Position numbers and translations under genes: made by a program. A stretch of 64,000 nt of DNA, taken from Anseranas semipalmata. Taxonomy: Eukaryota > Chordata > Aves > Anseriformes > Anseranatidae. The notes beneath the pieces are model-generated. The model had not been told where the DNA came from. It saw only the letters and a program-made list of their open reading frames with translations, and searched no databases. Positions 12,389 to 23,035 of the stretch are shown piece by piece. Where the stretch lies: assembly GCA_013399115.1 (NCBI GenBank), contig VXAA01005245.1, positions 295,241 through 359,240 of the forward strand. The letters run 5' to 3'. Numbering within the stretch: position 1 is the stretch's first letter; each line of letters opens with the position of its first letter.

Positions 12389-15300
12389 GATTGGAATATT
12401 TCTGGCAGATGGTTATCTACTAGGCACTGGTAAATTTAAGGTGGAATTCACTTTGGCATTCAGCATAGTTTACCGTAACTTAGGTATACCTAACTGGCAA
12501 ACATCCAAACAGATAACTGTCAGCCAAGAAGAAAATCACGACAGGCTTTCTCTTCTTTGCCAGGAGAACCTGCTGGAGAGGCATGAAGAGAAGTCAGATT
12601 AGCAAGAAAATCAAACAGGATTATGCAGAGAATGAAATATATATTTTGTTGTCTTGTTGATTACAAAATATCAACAGCCATGATCATAACCCACTTTCTA
12701 TTTTTAACCTCTATTTACATTAAGATCTCAAATTTCAGATGTGTTCACGATGTTTAATTACAATAACATACATGAAAGATATAATGAGCCAGAAATAGTT
12801 TATATTAAAATGTTAGCATTGGGAGGACAAATGAGTGAAATTCTAAATAGGACACATGAGATTTGTCCCATTTTGTATGGACACTTCTATAGAGAAGCAA
12901 TAAGAATTACAGTCTTAAATACAGCCTGTCCTAATGATGAAAAAAATCTTCTAGCAGACCACTTATAAAATAAATACTGCAGGAGAAAATCACTTGCTGA
13001 GGGAATGGTTAGCAGCTATAAAACAGAATATTCAAAACAAGGAATATCTGAAAAATGATATAATATTATGAAATGGTGACACATTAGACAAGTGACCCAG
13101 CCAACCCAGAAAAAAAAATCATTTTCTGATTATGTGAAGTGATATTTTTTTCGGTGACTTTGAGTTATTTTTAAAGACAGACATACTTAGAAATACAGTT
13201 TCATAGCTTATACTTCTTAGGGGAAGCACCAACCTCTCCATGCTTACAGTACTGATATCAAGTAGGATAGAGGGAGAATACATGGATTAGCTAATAAGAG
13301 TGCAGTAACAGTTTTCTCAAAACGCAGACTGGCTTCTTTATTCTCTGTTAATGGTGTTGATTACCTCTTCTTTTCCTTTCATTTGTGGACAAATAATAAC
13401 TAACAATTTAAAACAATCTCTTAACACAACAACATGAAGTCTTTTCCACAGCTTCATTTTTATGATCTTTTTCTTTTTATTACAAAAACAATTTTAAAAT
13501 AATAATTAAAATGATTCCCCACAGTTAAATGCATCAACAAACTTGTGCACCTCTTTAATTTTAACCTAAATGTCACAACAGATGCTGCTCTTCCAGTCTC
13601 AATAGGGAGCAGATTCCACAATCAGGGAGTATAATTACAGAAAGCTCTAACTCCTGCTGTCTCAAAGTTATACTTAGGGCACACTAAATAGTCTGCCAGT
13701 CTCAGTCTTCAATGGCTGACTGAGGCCTTTGGTAATAAAAGATCAGTCAAGAGTACATTATGATACTTCACAAAATGTTAACAGCTTTGTAGAATTTATA
13801 ATCTGGTGAGACATATGCCAGCTTTATACTCTGCTTAACAGTTAAAAACAAATACGATAAGATCAGGAAACAAATACAGTATGAGTTTGTAGCAGGAAAA
13901 GTGTTTATTTGCCTTCACACAAACAAGGCAATATATCTGACATAAAGCATTAATTGTCAAGCAATGAAAAACAGGTGTTTTTTATTTTCCTGGCAGTCTT
14001 AGCTGGACACTGCTCATAGTTGTGAAGAGCCTTCAGTGAAAATGGGGTGTCAAGTATTATCTTTCTTTCACAAGAGATATGATTTTTTTTTTTAAAAAAG
14101 GGAAGATATAGATGTCTGTAATGAAGTGGGATGTTGTTTTTATTTATTTATTTAGTGTTAGGTTTCTTCAGAATAATCCAAATCTTAGAGTGTAAGAAAA
14201 AATAAAGTAGTGAAGAATGAGTCATAAAATGAATTAGAGAAATGAATAAACCTTTGTAATGGAAAATCTGATGTTGTCTTTTGCTGCACATAAGTTATCA
14301 GCACTCAGTAGTTAGTTACCACATCTCATCTGCCAATAATTCAACAAAGGTACTCATGTATGAAAAAGAAATGAAGAAGGCAGCAAACTTAAAAAATTCC
14401 TCTAGGAAAATATGAAATGTTGAAACAATTTTTGTTTTAGTGTAAATATCTTCTCTCAATAACCTCACTTTCATGATTCTTTTTCATAAGAGTGAATAAT
14501 TTTCAGTTGTAAATTTGGGGAACACTTAATTTGTCTGGAATGTGTGGTAACTCCTGGAATTAAAATAACACACATTTACCTAATTGGCAGTCAGATGAAA
14601 GGCATGCACATAATAGGGATGGGGGGAGTAATATTACAAAATGTATTTTCAAATTTCAGTACACTTCACCCAGAACTGTGACTATTTCTTTTAACTTAGG
14701 TAGTCCACTTTTCATCTAAGTTACTGCATTTTATCTCATTTGCTCTACAGACAGAACAGATCACTAAGCAACAGCACTGCTCTTGATTTAGGTATCTATG
14801 CCAGACACTTGCACAGTGGAGATGAAAATCAGGTCCTGCACACTTTAACACAATTAATTTTAATAGCACATCTCAATCCCAGCCCATCTTAGGATGTAAA
14901 CTAAATGTCTTAGGAAATGCATTTCTTTCTTGTTTCCTACAGAGGATCATGAATCTTCTCTGAACTGGCTTGTACTAGTCTCCAGGTGAAAGCAGGGTAT
15001 CTAAAACAAGACAGATCACTGCTCCAAGTAACTGCATCAGTTGTGCTCCTTGTGATCCACGAAGCAATTTGGAGTTTGTGTTTCCAAACTGGAGTTCTCT
15101 GTGCTCACACAAAATCTGATTCTTAAATTCTTTTGTAATTGAACTGGTCAAATCTGAAGAAAATTGAAAGATTTCATTATTTTTTTCTACTAAAAAGGTG
15201 CTTAAGGTAATGCTTTGTGATTTGTTGGTAGTTTTGGATTGTTTTACATATAAAAGGACTTCTCCAGACATTATTTACAGCATGAATTCAAAAAACCCCT

Positions 15301-15419
15301 AACATTTATATGGGGTAATAATGTTCAATTTTGGTGCACTTCATCCATTCTTCAACTAATTCACTTTATTTGTTATCAGTTCTTCCTTTGTGAGGAAGAT
15401 TTTCTGACTTAAAACACAT

Positions 15420-15885
15420 CAGAGAATAGCATGGCACCAAGAGTGCTCCCAGCCCCTCGGGCTTCCCTAACTGGGCCCCGGGGCCTTGGGCCCCATTTCA
15501 GCCCCCTGGGCTCCCTCCACCACACCCACAGCCTGACCCCACATCTGCCCCAGGGTTGTCTGCCCCTACCCCGGTGAGGCTGCAACAGGGCTGGTCTCCA
15601 GCTCCCCACAGCCTGGCCCTGCCCAGCCATGGGCCCTGCTCAGCAGGGCCCACGCATGGGCCCATGTCCTGGCCTGGCCTTAGCCTGTCCCTGTCCCCAG
15701 GGAGGTGCACGGTACCCAGGGCTGGCACTGCCGCAGTGGCTGCCTCACTCCTGGCTGGGGCAGTGGGATGAGTCCTGGCTGGTGAGAAGCCCCTTATCCA
15801 GCTGCCCTGTGGGGGGCCCCTGTGGCTCCTGGCACCCAGCCCTAGGAGAGCCACCAGCCTCTGCAGGTTCCTGACAGCCAGATCC
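15420..15885. other. GC-rich, CpG-poor block of unknown origin
   Basis: About 465 bases rich in GGGCCC, CCCTGG and CAGCC words inside sequence that is mostly A/T. I count under ten CpG dinucleotides, far fewer than the base composition predicts, so it does not look like an unmethylated CpG-island promoter. It contains a perfect palindrome with 10-base arms GGGCCCTGCT (15631-15651) and a 12-base palindrome CATGGGCCCATG (15655-15666). Overlapping open frames on both strands (up to 118 codons minus, 81 codons plus) are Gly/Pro/Ala/Ser-rich and resemble no protein family; they are probably composition artefacts. A consensus-like splice donor GTAAGT follows at 15893-15898. It could be an old GC-rich repeat or LTR, a decayed CpG island, or a non-coding exon; the sequence alone does not decide. 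Confidence 0.6.
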
Positions 15886-18549
15886 GTTCATGGTAAGTAT
15901 ACAAGGCAGTAGCACCTCATTTTCTATTTTTCCTCATTTTCTATTTTATAGTCTCAGTTCCTTCCACTTAGGGAAAAAAAAGAAAAAAAAAAAGNNNAAA
16001 AGAAAAAAAAAAAAGAAAAAGAATGTTTATGCTGTCACGCTGTCATAATAATCTTTATTACTTTTTATATGGAACCTATTGATATGTTTTCCAGTGTTAA
16101 CTGTGAAGATCCTCAACAACGTACAAAAGAAGTAATTCCAAAGAAACATTAGAAATACGAAAGTATGAATTAATGAATGAAATCTCTAAATACAATGATA
16201 TAATAAGCTCTTAATGAAACCTCCATGGTTACTGCAAGGGAAGGCAGCAGGAAGGGTGGGCGGATGGGTGGGTGGATTACTACAGAATCAGTAAATAGTA
16301 AAAGAAGCAATGAAATCAGAAGGTACAAACATTAGCATTTCAGGATATATTTGACTTTGTTTACAGCCAATAAACATATCCTCAGAAGTACAACATGTTT
16401 ATGAATACCACTGTATTTATTGATTTCTAACATAGATATATTACTAAAAGAAAACACATTCAGAGAGCTGTACTGACCTTACACCACGGATAAAACCTAT
16501 ACCAGCTCACAGGTTTGCATAGTCTCCCCAGTCTGAGGTTTCAGATCTCAAAAAATAATAATAAAAAAGTAGTATATTCATTCCCTAGGAGGAAATTAGC
16601 CAGTAGTGTTGAATATAGCTAGCAAAAACCAGAAGTATAGTCACTAAGCACGTAACATCCTTTTGTTTTAAATCTTTTATCAGGATTTATCACTTATCTT
16701 CATATTCTTCACTGACATTAAACTTTCTTCTCACTCATTGTCAGAGCAGGAATAGATGAACACATTACTTTCTAAGATGCAGAATCCTAATGCTATGTGT
16801 TTTTCATTTTATGTTTGAACATGTGATGTGGAAAGTATATTTACTAATTTGATTACTTAAGATCCTCTCATTGCATAAAAATTTCACGTAGAAGGAGCAT
16901 AAAAACAGCAAACTACAGAGGGATTATCCTGTGAAGATTTCCCCTCTCCTTGCAAATCCCTGTGAGTTCTGAGAAACACATTCATAACTCATTTACCAAA
17001 ACTTTAGATTCTTCTGGGAATTCTCTCTGGTGCAGGATCAGTATAGAAATGGGGCTTGATCTTCCACTGAGGACAAGAAGCTGTCATAGCAGTTCATTAA
17101 CCGGTGCCATTTTCTAGATGCATTTCACAGCTGATGGTCCCTGTCCCAGTAATGACTGTTCTAAAATAGGCTGTTGCAACAGATAAACATCACTGGAAAA
17201 CAGATATAATAGCACTCCTACTTTTACTACCTCTGTCTCACTATTTTAAACAAACACAAAAGTATAGAAGTTTTCTAGGGTAATGAGTCTCATGTGCAGC
17301 TAGACATAAAGAAAAAGTATTCTTCCAAATAATCAAGAGTGACACCTTAGCTATCTAAATTGTATACCTCTGGATAAAATAAAAATCCATTGAAGTTCAC
17401 TCCTCTTGAGAAATTGATCTTGCAGGGTGAAAAATTTTCAGAGGTATCAAATTACCTCACATTTTTAAGAGCCTTGACTATTTAGAAATAAACTTTTTTT
17501 TTTTTGATACTGTTTTTCTTTATTTTTTTTAATCAATTAGAGCAGGAAACACAGGGATCTGCCTGGCTATAATACCTTCCAACTGATGCTGTGTTGCCTA
17601 CTCTAAGTTCTTTATAACAGTGGTATCTAGAAGTGTGAAAACAACCAGATTAGTTTTCCAAATTTTCCTGTAATCATCGATGGACTGTTAACTGCATTTA
17701 TACAAATATCTTATAGTCTGAGAAAGCTTCAAAAGCTGCAACTGAAACACCTAAGATCAGACGAACACTGCAAATTTGAAACTGCTAATCAAATAACTAT
17801 AAGCTCACCATCAACTCATTTATGGAGGTATTTACCTGCCACTCTAAGTGTCACCTTCCACTGTCTGTAAGCAGGTTTTTTTACACACTTGAGATGACAC
17901 GGGTAATCATTCAATCAATATCATTCAACATCAAATTGTAAATCCTTGCTTTTTGACTACTAAATGAATATATAAATTGATTGTTCTTTAGCATCAGAAC
18001 TAAGCATAAGATAATCTTGGCCCCCACAAGTTGACCAAGAGATGAGTTCATAGCTAAACTCCTTCACGTCTCAATTAATTCTAATATCTGGTCATAGTTA
18101 AGATACGTCCTGTGTGTTTTTCTTGATGTACTGGTGCCCCATAATCCTAGAGAATCCCTAACAATGAAAGAAAGAAATGCAGATTTATGTTACATTTCAA
18201 ATCAGTAGACATAATAGATAAGTTTTCTGACTATTTAAAAAGCAAACGAGAAACCTCTTCTTGAGATATGTCTTGTACCTGCACCAAGAGTCCACAAACA
18301 CACTGGGATGATACTAAGAGTCTTTGCTTTGCATTATACTTCATATTCCCTCACAAAAAGCGCAAGAACAAGGGCAAGAGTATTACGTATTACTGACAAT
18401 GGAAACAGAATCTGTACCAGAGTGGGATGGTGGTGTTCTATAGGATGAACAGTAACACCCTTTTGTTCGTACTAGATACTGTAATGTGGAATCTCTATTT
18501 TGAAGTCCCAAGACCATCCTAATAACCAGACCTCTACACTGAAAGCAAC
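15886..18549. other. AT-rich non-coding DNA
   Basis: Begins with an A-rich tract containing an assembly gap and then shows no gene, RNA or recognisable transposon. T-runs occur near 17491-17530, and a small GGGTGGGCGGATGGGTGGG stretch near 16255 could form a weak G-quadruplex. Confidence 0.6.
15995..15997. other. Assembly gap (NNN) in an A-rich tract
   Basis: Three ambiguous bases inside a run of A/G-only sequence (about 15971-16021). The true length of the tract is uncertain. Confidence 0.98.
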
Positions 18550-19305
18550 ATCAGCTGTTGGAAGGGACCTCTAGACATCAAAGTCCAACCCCGTTGCTCA
18601 AAGCAGGGTCAGCTGGAGCAGGTTACCCAGGACTGTGTCCATTCAGATTCTGAATATCTCCACAGATGGAGACTCCACAACCTCTCTGGGCAACCTGTAC
18701 CGGTGTTCAACTACCCACACAGTAAAAACATGTTTTCTTGTGTTCAGGTGGCACTGTCAGTGGGCACTACCATGAAGAGTCTAGCTCCTGCATTTTCACT
18801 GGCTTCCAGGGAAGGCATTTGTACACATTGATGTAACTCTCCCTGAGCCTCCAGACTGAACAGGCTGAACAGTCACTGCTCTCTCAGCCTCTCCTCATAT
18901 GAAAAATGCTCCAGTCCCTTAGTCATTGTAGTGGCCCTTCACTGGACTCTCTCCAGTAGTTCCACAGCTCTCTTGTACTGGGCAGCACAGAACTGAACAC
19001 TACTCCAGGTGTTGCCTCACGAGTTCTGATTAGGGGGGAAGGATCAGCTCGCTTGACCTGCTGGCAACGCTCTTTCCTTATGCAGCCCAGGATGCTGTCT
19101 GTTGGCCTTTTTTTGCTGTGAGGGTGCATTGCTGCCTCTTGGTCAGCTTGTTGTCTACTAGGACCCCAAGGTCCTTTTTCTGCAAAGCTGCTTTCCAGCC
19201 AGTTGGCCCCCATTGTGTACAGATCCTTCTGAGGTTATTCCTTCCCAGATGTCGAACTTCGTGAGATTCATGTCTGCCCCTTTCTCTAATCTAGCCACCA
19301 ATTTT
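18550..19305 (-). mobile_element. CR1 LINE fragment, old
   Basis: Minus-strand CR1 copy. From low to high coordinate it shows the 3' UTR (GTTGGAAGGGACCTCTAGACAT, then AAAGTCCAACCCC), the block for the VQRRATK region (ACTGGACTCTCTCCAGTAG), the region around GGCAGCACAGAACTGAACAC, and the [16 protein letters not shown] region (AAGGTCCTTTTTCTGCAAAG). It ends near TCATGTCTGCCCCTTTCTCTAATCTAG. Many substitutions and small indels break the RT frame, and the octamer tail is no longer clean, so this is considerably older than the 8.9-10.3 kb copy. Boundaries are by eye, give or take 20 bases. Confidence 0.92.
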
Positions 19306-20066
19306 TGAGTGGAAATACATGAACTGAGCTCTACAGACTCTTCCAAAGAGGAAATATGATTCATCTTCACTTGTGAACTCTTCAGAATGAACAGTTGCCC
19401 AGTAAATTTTGTAGTACATGGGATTCTCTTTCTCATAGAAAACATAGTTCTCTTTTGTTCTCCACAGCTGAGCAAAGTTAAAGATCCTTTCTTACTGAGA
19501 TAAGGACACTTTTTTCTGTATCTCTGAAGTTAACGTACACATAATGTTTGCTTGAACAGTCAGAATATCACACTTACCCATCACTATTTCCCCCCATATA
19601 CATTCTCGAACCTGAGTACTAATCTATGTGAATTTTTTAGCTTCTTTTGCTAGGCAGATGTATTAAATGAAACACGTTTTACTCCTTCTGTGGGATTTTC
19701 ACTGATTTATTATTTACTGTCTGTTACCTTTTTCCCCTTCTCTGAGTCAGCAGAAACAGATTGTTATTATTAATGAACATTTGTTTATAACAGCTAGCCT
19801 TCTCTTGGCTCCTTGGAAGAGAATCCCTTAGAAATATTAGGTGAAATTCAGATAACTGAAAAATCATTCTTGCCTTAAGTTTTACTGCTGATTTTTTTTT
19901 CTTTGTTTCCAATTGGATTTAATTTTCATTGGTTTAGGACCATGTTCACTGTATTCAGCTTTGTCAGTTAGCCCTATGCATCCAAATGTAAGAGTGCCAT
20001 GCTGCTCATCATACATCACCTGCTTACTCCCTAGTCTCCTAAAGCTGTTTCATGTGAACATGGGGG

Positions 20067-20102
20067 TTTTCTTTCTTTCTTTTTTTTTTTTTTTTTTCTT
20101 TT
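20067..20102 (+). repeat. Pyrimidine tract (CTTT)n/T18
   Basis: TTTTCTTTCTTTCT followed by a long T run and CTTTT. A simple repeat; a 95-codon frame running through it as poly-Phe is spurious. Confidence 0.85.
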
Positions 20103-22314
20103 GTCCGTATATACCCAGGAGAAAGTTATGCTGTTTCTCCTACTGCAACCATTTTCTACATAAGCCCATTTGTCATTCAGATAACCGTTCATATATCTAA
20201 ATCAGTTGAGAGTAAGAAAAATGAGACATTATATGGCAGAGAGGTATATTGAAAAGAAGGCACTCTAGAGTAGTTATTTCAGGTTTTAATCCATGACTAA
20301 GGAAGATGCTATGATGACAGCAGAGCTCAAAATAATGTCAGCAGCAAGATGTGAAAAGACTCATGAGGCTTTTTGGGCATCAAGTCTGACAGAAGATCTG
20401 CTGGGAGTGAAGGAGCAACCTGAAGGCATCAGAAGTCAGGGTCATTGTTCAGACAGCAGGCTAATCACAGACATGTTCGTATACTTGAAGCATTGACCTC
20501 TGGAAGAAGACTGGGGGGAAAGAAAAAACAACAAAGAACAAAGATATGCATGCAATAACATATGTCCTAAGTGGAAAGTAGTGTAAAGTGAGGAAAATTT
20601 AGTAGTTTTCGCAAGGAAAAGACAAAGTATGCCATTGGTTTCTTTCTGCATGGGCTGATCCCTAAGGAGACGGGCAAAAGGTGTGTTTTTCTGTGTCCAG
20701 TGGTCTGCTTTGATGTCATGAACACAGTGGACATTTCTTGTTTTGTGGCAAAACATATATTGCAAAAGTTCATATTTCACACAGAACTTTGATAAACAGG
20801 ATTAACAAGATATCCTAAAAGACAATTCCACGTACAACGTTGGGTTCAGATTTGACAATAAATTAAGGGATCGATGCATTGTGACTATAAGAGGCTTTCA
20901 ATTTGATGAGCTATGCTTAATTAGCTTTGCTGTGTGCAAAAGGGAGGTTATTTCTAACACACAATCATAGTAGATTTTACCTCTCCAAGAAGCAGGTTTT
21001 GATGCCAGCTTTCTGACAAATCTTTGCAGTGAAACAGGACCATAGTGCTGAGGAAACTATACTTCTTTATGGATGCCTATCATATCTTCGGTTTTCAGAA
21101 AATTCCCAAATACCAAATGAGTATTTTATAATGATGTTTAGCATTGAGCACCCAACCCAACCTTATAAATGACTCTTCTGTATAATTAGCACATTAGTCA
21201 CTTTGTAAGATTGAGTCTGATGAATTATTCAAACACAGATCTGCAGAGCTGGTAGTTGAGGGTGCTTTAAAACTCTCCTGTTAAACCTTGAAGTAATAAG
21301 GAGGGAAAAAAATGTATTTCAAAGAAGAGAAACACTAACATTTTACTGCCATATAAAGAGAATTTAGAAGAGAAAAAGAGGATACATGCAAGAAAGGAAA
21401 ACTAAGACAAAAGATTTCTTTGAGTTCTTAAGAAAAAAAAAAGATTTATGATGACACAGAGCCATCTTTGTAACCTTCAGTGGAACACAGTAAATGTTTC
21501 AGGAGAGCCACTGGATGAAGATATATTATGTAGCCAAATGGGTGAACTCTGTTATGAATTGTCAATAATTTAATTAACAGATTTCTCTCTTTACAATCCG
21601 TTAGTGAGATGATTTTGATTTTTCAGAAATTTTTGAATGTTTAGAAAGAAATTTTAGTTTGTGGATTGCTTGTAGTCTTTTGTATGATACTTCTGCCTGC
21701 TTTTAGTTGTCATTATCATTTGAGTAACTGGTCAGATCAGTCAGGTGATATTGTTTGTTTATTGTTTGATTGATGGTAACTGGCAAAGAGAGAGTGAGTA
21801 GGATAAAGTCATTAATTTAGGAAGAGTGACATATGGCTGTGTAGTAAGGAATTAAAAGGACACTCTAAACCCTTTTTTAACTGCTTGACTAAATTACTTG
21901 ATTGGCCTATAGCTGCTAGACAACCTGTGCTGTCAAAACAGGCTTAGGAGAACCATAATGTTCACTTTGAGTGAATAGAAATCACTAATCTACAGGTCAT
22001 ATTTATTAACTGAATCTATACCATGGGGCTTCTATTGAGGTCTTTCTCTCATAGGTTACCTCTAGTGGCATTTCAAAGGCAGAGCATCACCTCAACTTCC
22101 TTGGGCATCATCCTGGGCACCTGCATGGAACTGGGAGCTGGAATCAGGTGAGCACAGAAGGAATAAAGCCGTCAGCCATTTGAGGCCAAAAGTAAGAGGA
22201 TGCCTTGCTGCTGTCAGCCTAACCCGGTAGAAAAGTAGTGAAGCCAGAGTGTGGGGAAGAGCCTGGCTCTAGTAAGAACACATCTTAGTCACAGCAATGG
22301 TCCCAAAGTAGAGG

Positions 22315-22363
22315 TTTTTTTGTTTGTTTGTTTTTGTTTTGTTTGTTTGTTTGTTTGTTTTTT
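22315..22363 (+). repeat. (GTTT)n microsatellite
   Basis: Imperfect TTTG tetranucleotide repeat interrupted by TTTTTG and TTTTG units, flanked by T runs. Confidence 0.92.
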
Positions 22364-22592
22364 AATAATGTTATAGCTTGGTGTTATAAAGCTGTGCTAT
22401 GGTTTTAGTTGCAATTGTTTCTAGAATGCAGAAAAATGATGCTATCTATTCATTCAGAATACAAAAAGAGATTGATTTTGGTGATGGTGTTGTCCCATTT
22501 CATCAAGGTCTGTATATGTGTTGCCAAGTTTCTGATCTTGGTTTCTTTAGGAATACATGTCTTTATTATACAGTCTCTAATACTTTATATAA

Positions 22593-23035
22593 CTGAGCAC
22601 TGGTGAGACCACATCTGGAGTGCAGTGTCCAGTTCTGGGCTCCCTGGTACAAGAGAGACATTGACATAGTGGAGATAGTCCAGTGAAGGGCCGCTAACAT
22701 GATAAGAAAGTGGAGCATCTCTCTTATGAGGAAAGGCTGAGAGAGCTGGGACTGTTCAGCTTAGAGAAGGCCCAGGGGGGATCTTATCAAGATCCTATGA
22801 AGAGAGGGGCAATCTTATGAAGAGAGGGTGTATGGAAGACAGAGCCAGGCTCTTTTCAGTGGTGTCCAGTAACAGGACAAGAGGCAATGGGCACCATCTG
22901 ATACACAGGAGGTTCTGTCTGGATGTAAGAGGAAACACTTTTTTTGCTGTGAGGGTTGTAGAACACTGGCACAGGTTGCTCAGAGAAGTTGTGGAGTCTC
23001 CATCCTTGAAAATGCCCATCTAGATCTTTTCCAAC
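22593..23035 (+). mobile_element. CR1 LINE fragment, old, both ends incomplete
   Basis: Plus-strand CR1 sequence beginning at GAGCACTGGTGAGACCACAT (the SALVRPHLE region), through CAGTTCTGGGCTCCCTGGTA, AGGAAAGGCTGAGAGAGCTG and GTTCAGCTTAGAGAAGGCCC, to GTAGAACACTGGCACAGG and GTTGTGGAGTCTCCATCC. The usual run-out through TTGGACTAGATGAT to the octamer tail is missing. The segment appears to jump from the CATCCTTG block almost directly to TTTTCCAAC, which indicates internal deletion. A local 20-bp tandem duplication (CTATGAAGAGAGG / CTTATGAAGAGAGG, 22795-22829) is also present. The RT frame is broken. Confidence 0.9.

Larger units (their letters stand above)
10257..15419. other. AT-rich non-coding DNA with small repeats
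   Basis: No convincing gene. It holds a (TTTTA)n microsatellite (10813-10865), an AAAC-rich tract (11819-11866) and an exact 16-bp tandem duplication (12357-12388). A 75-codon open frame at about 12741-12968 has a fairly protein-like composition but no family I recognise and no flanking structure that convinces. Other open frames are short and biased in composition. Confidence 0.6.
19306..22592. other. AT-rich non-coding DNA
   Basis: No gene recognised. Simple tracts at 20067-20102 and 22315-22363. A minus-strand open frame of 112 codons (20442-20780) and a shorter overlapping frame show no motif and are of chance length. Confidence 0.6.

Noticed and set aside
12741..12968. 75-codon plus-strand frame with protein-like composition
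   Set aside because: No family recognised, no strong splice or promoter context, and length is within chance expectation for AT-rich DNA; left unannotated.
15498..15874. GC-rich open frames on both strands (118 codons minus, 81 and 71 codons plus)
   Set aside because: Stop codons are rare in GC-rich sequence. The translations are Gly/Pro/Ala-rich without any domain, and both strands are equally open.
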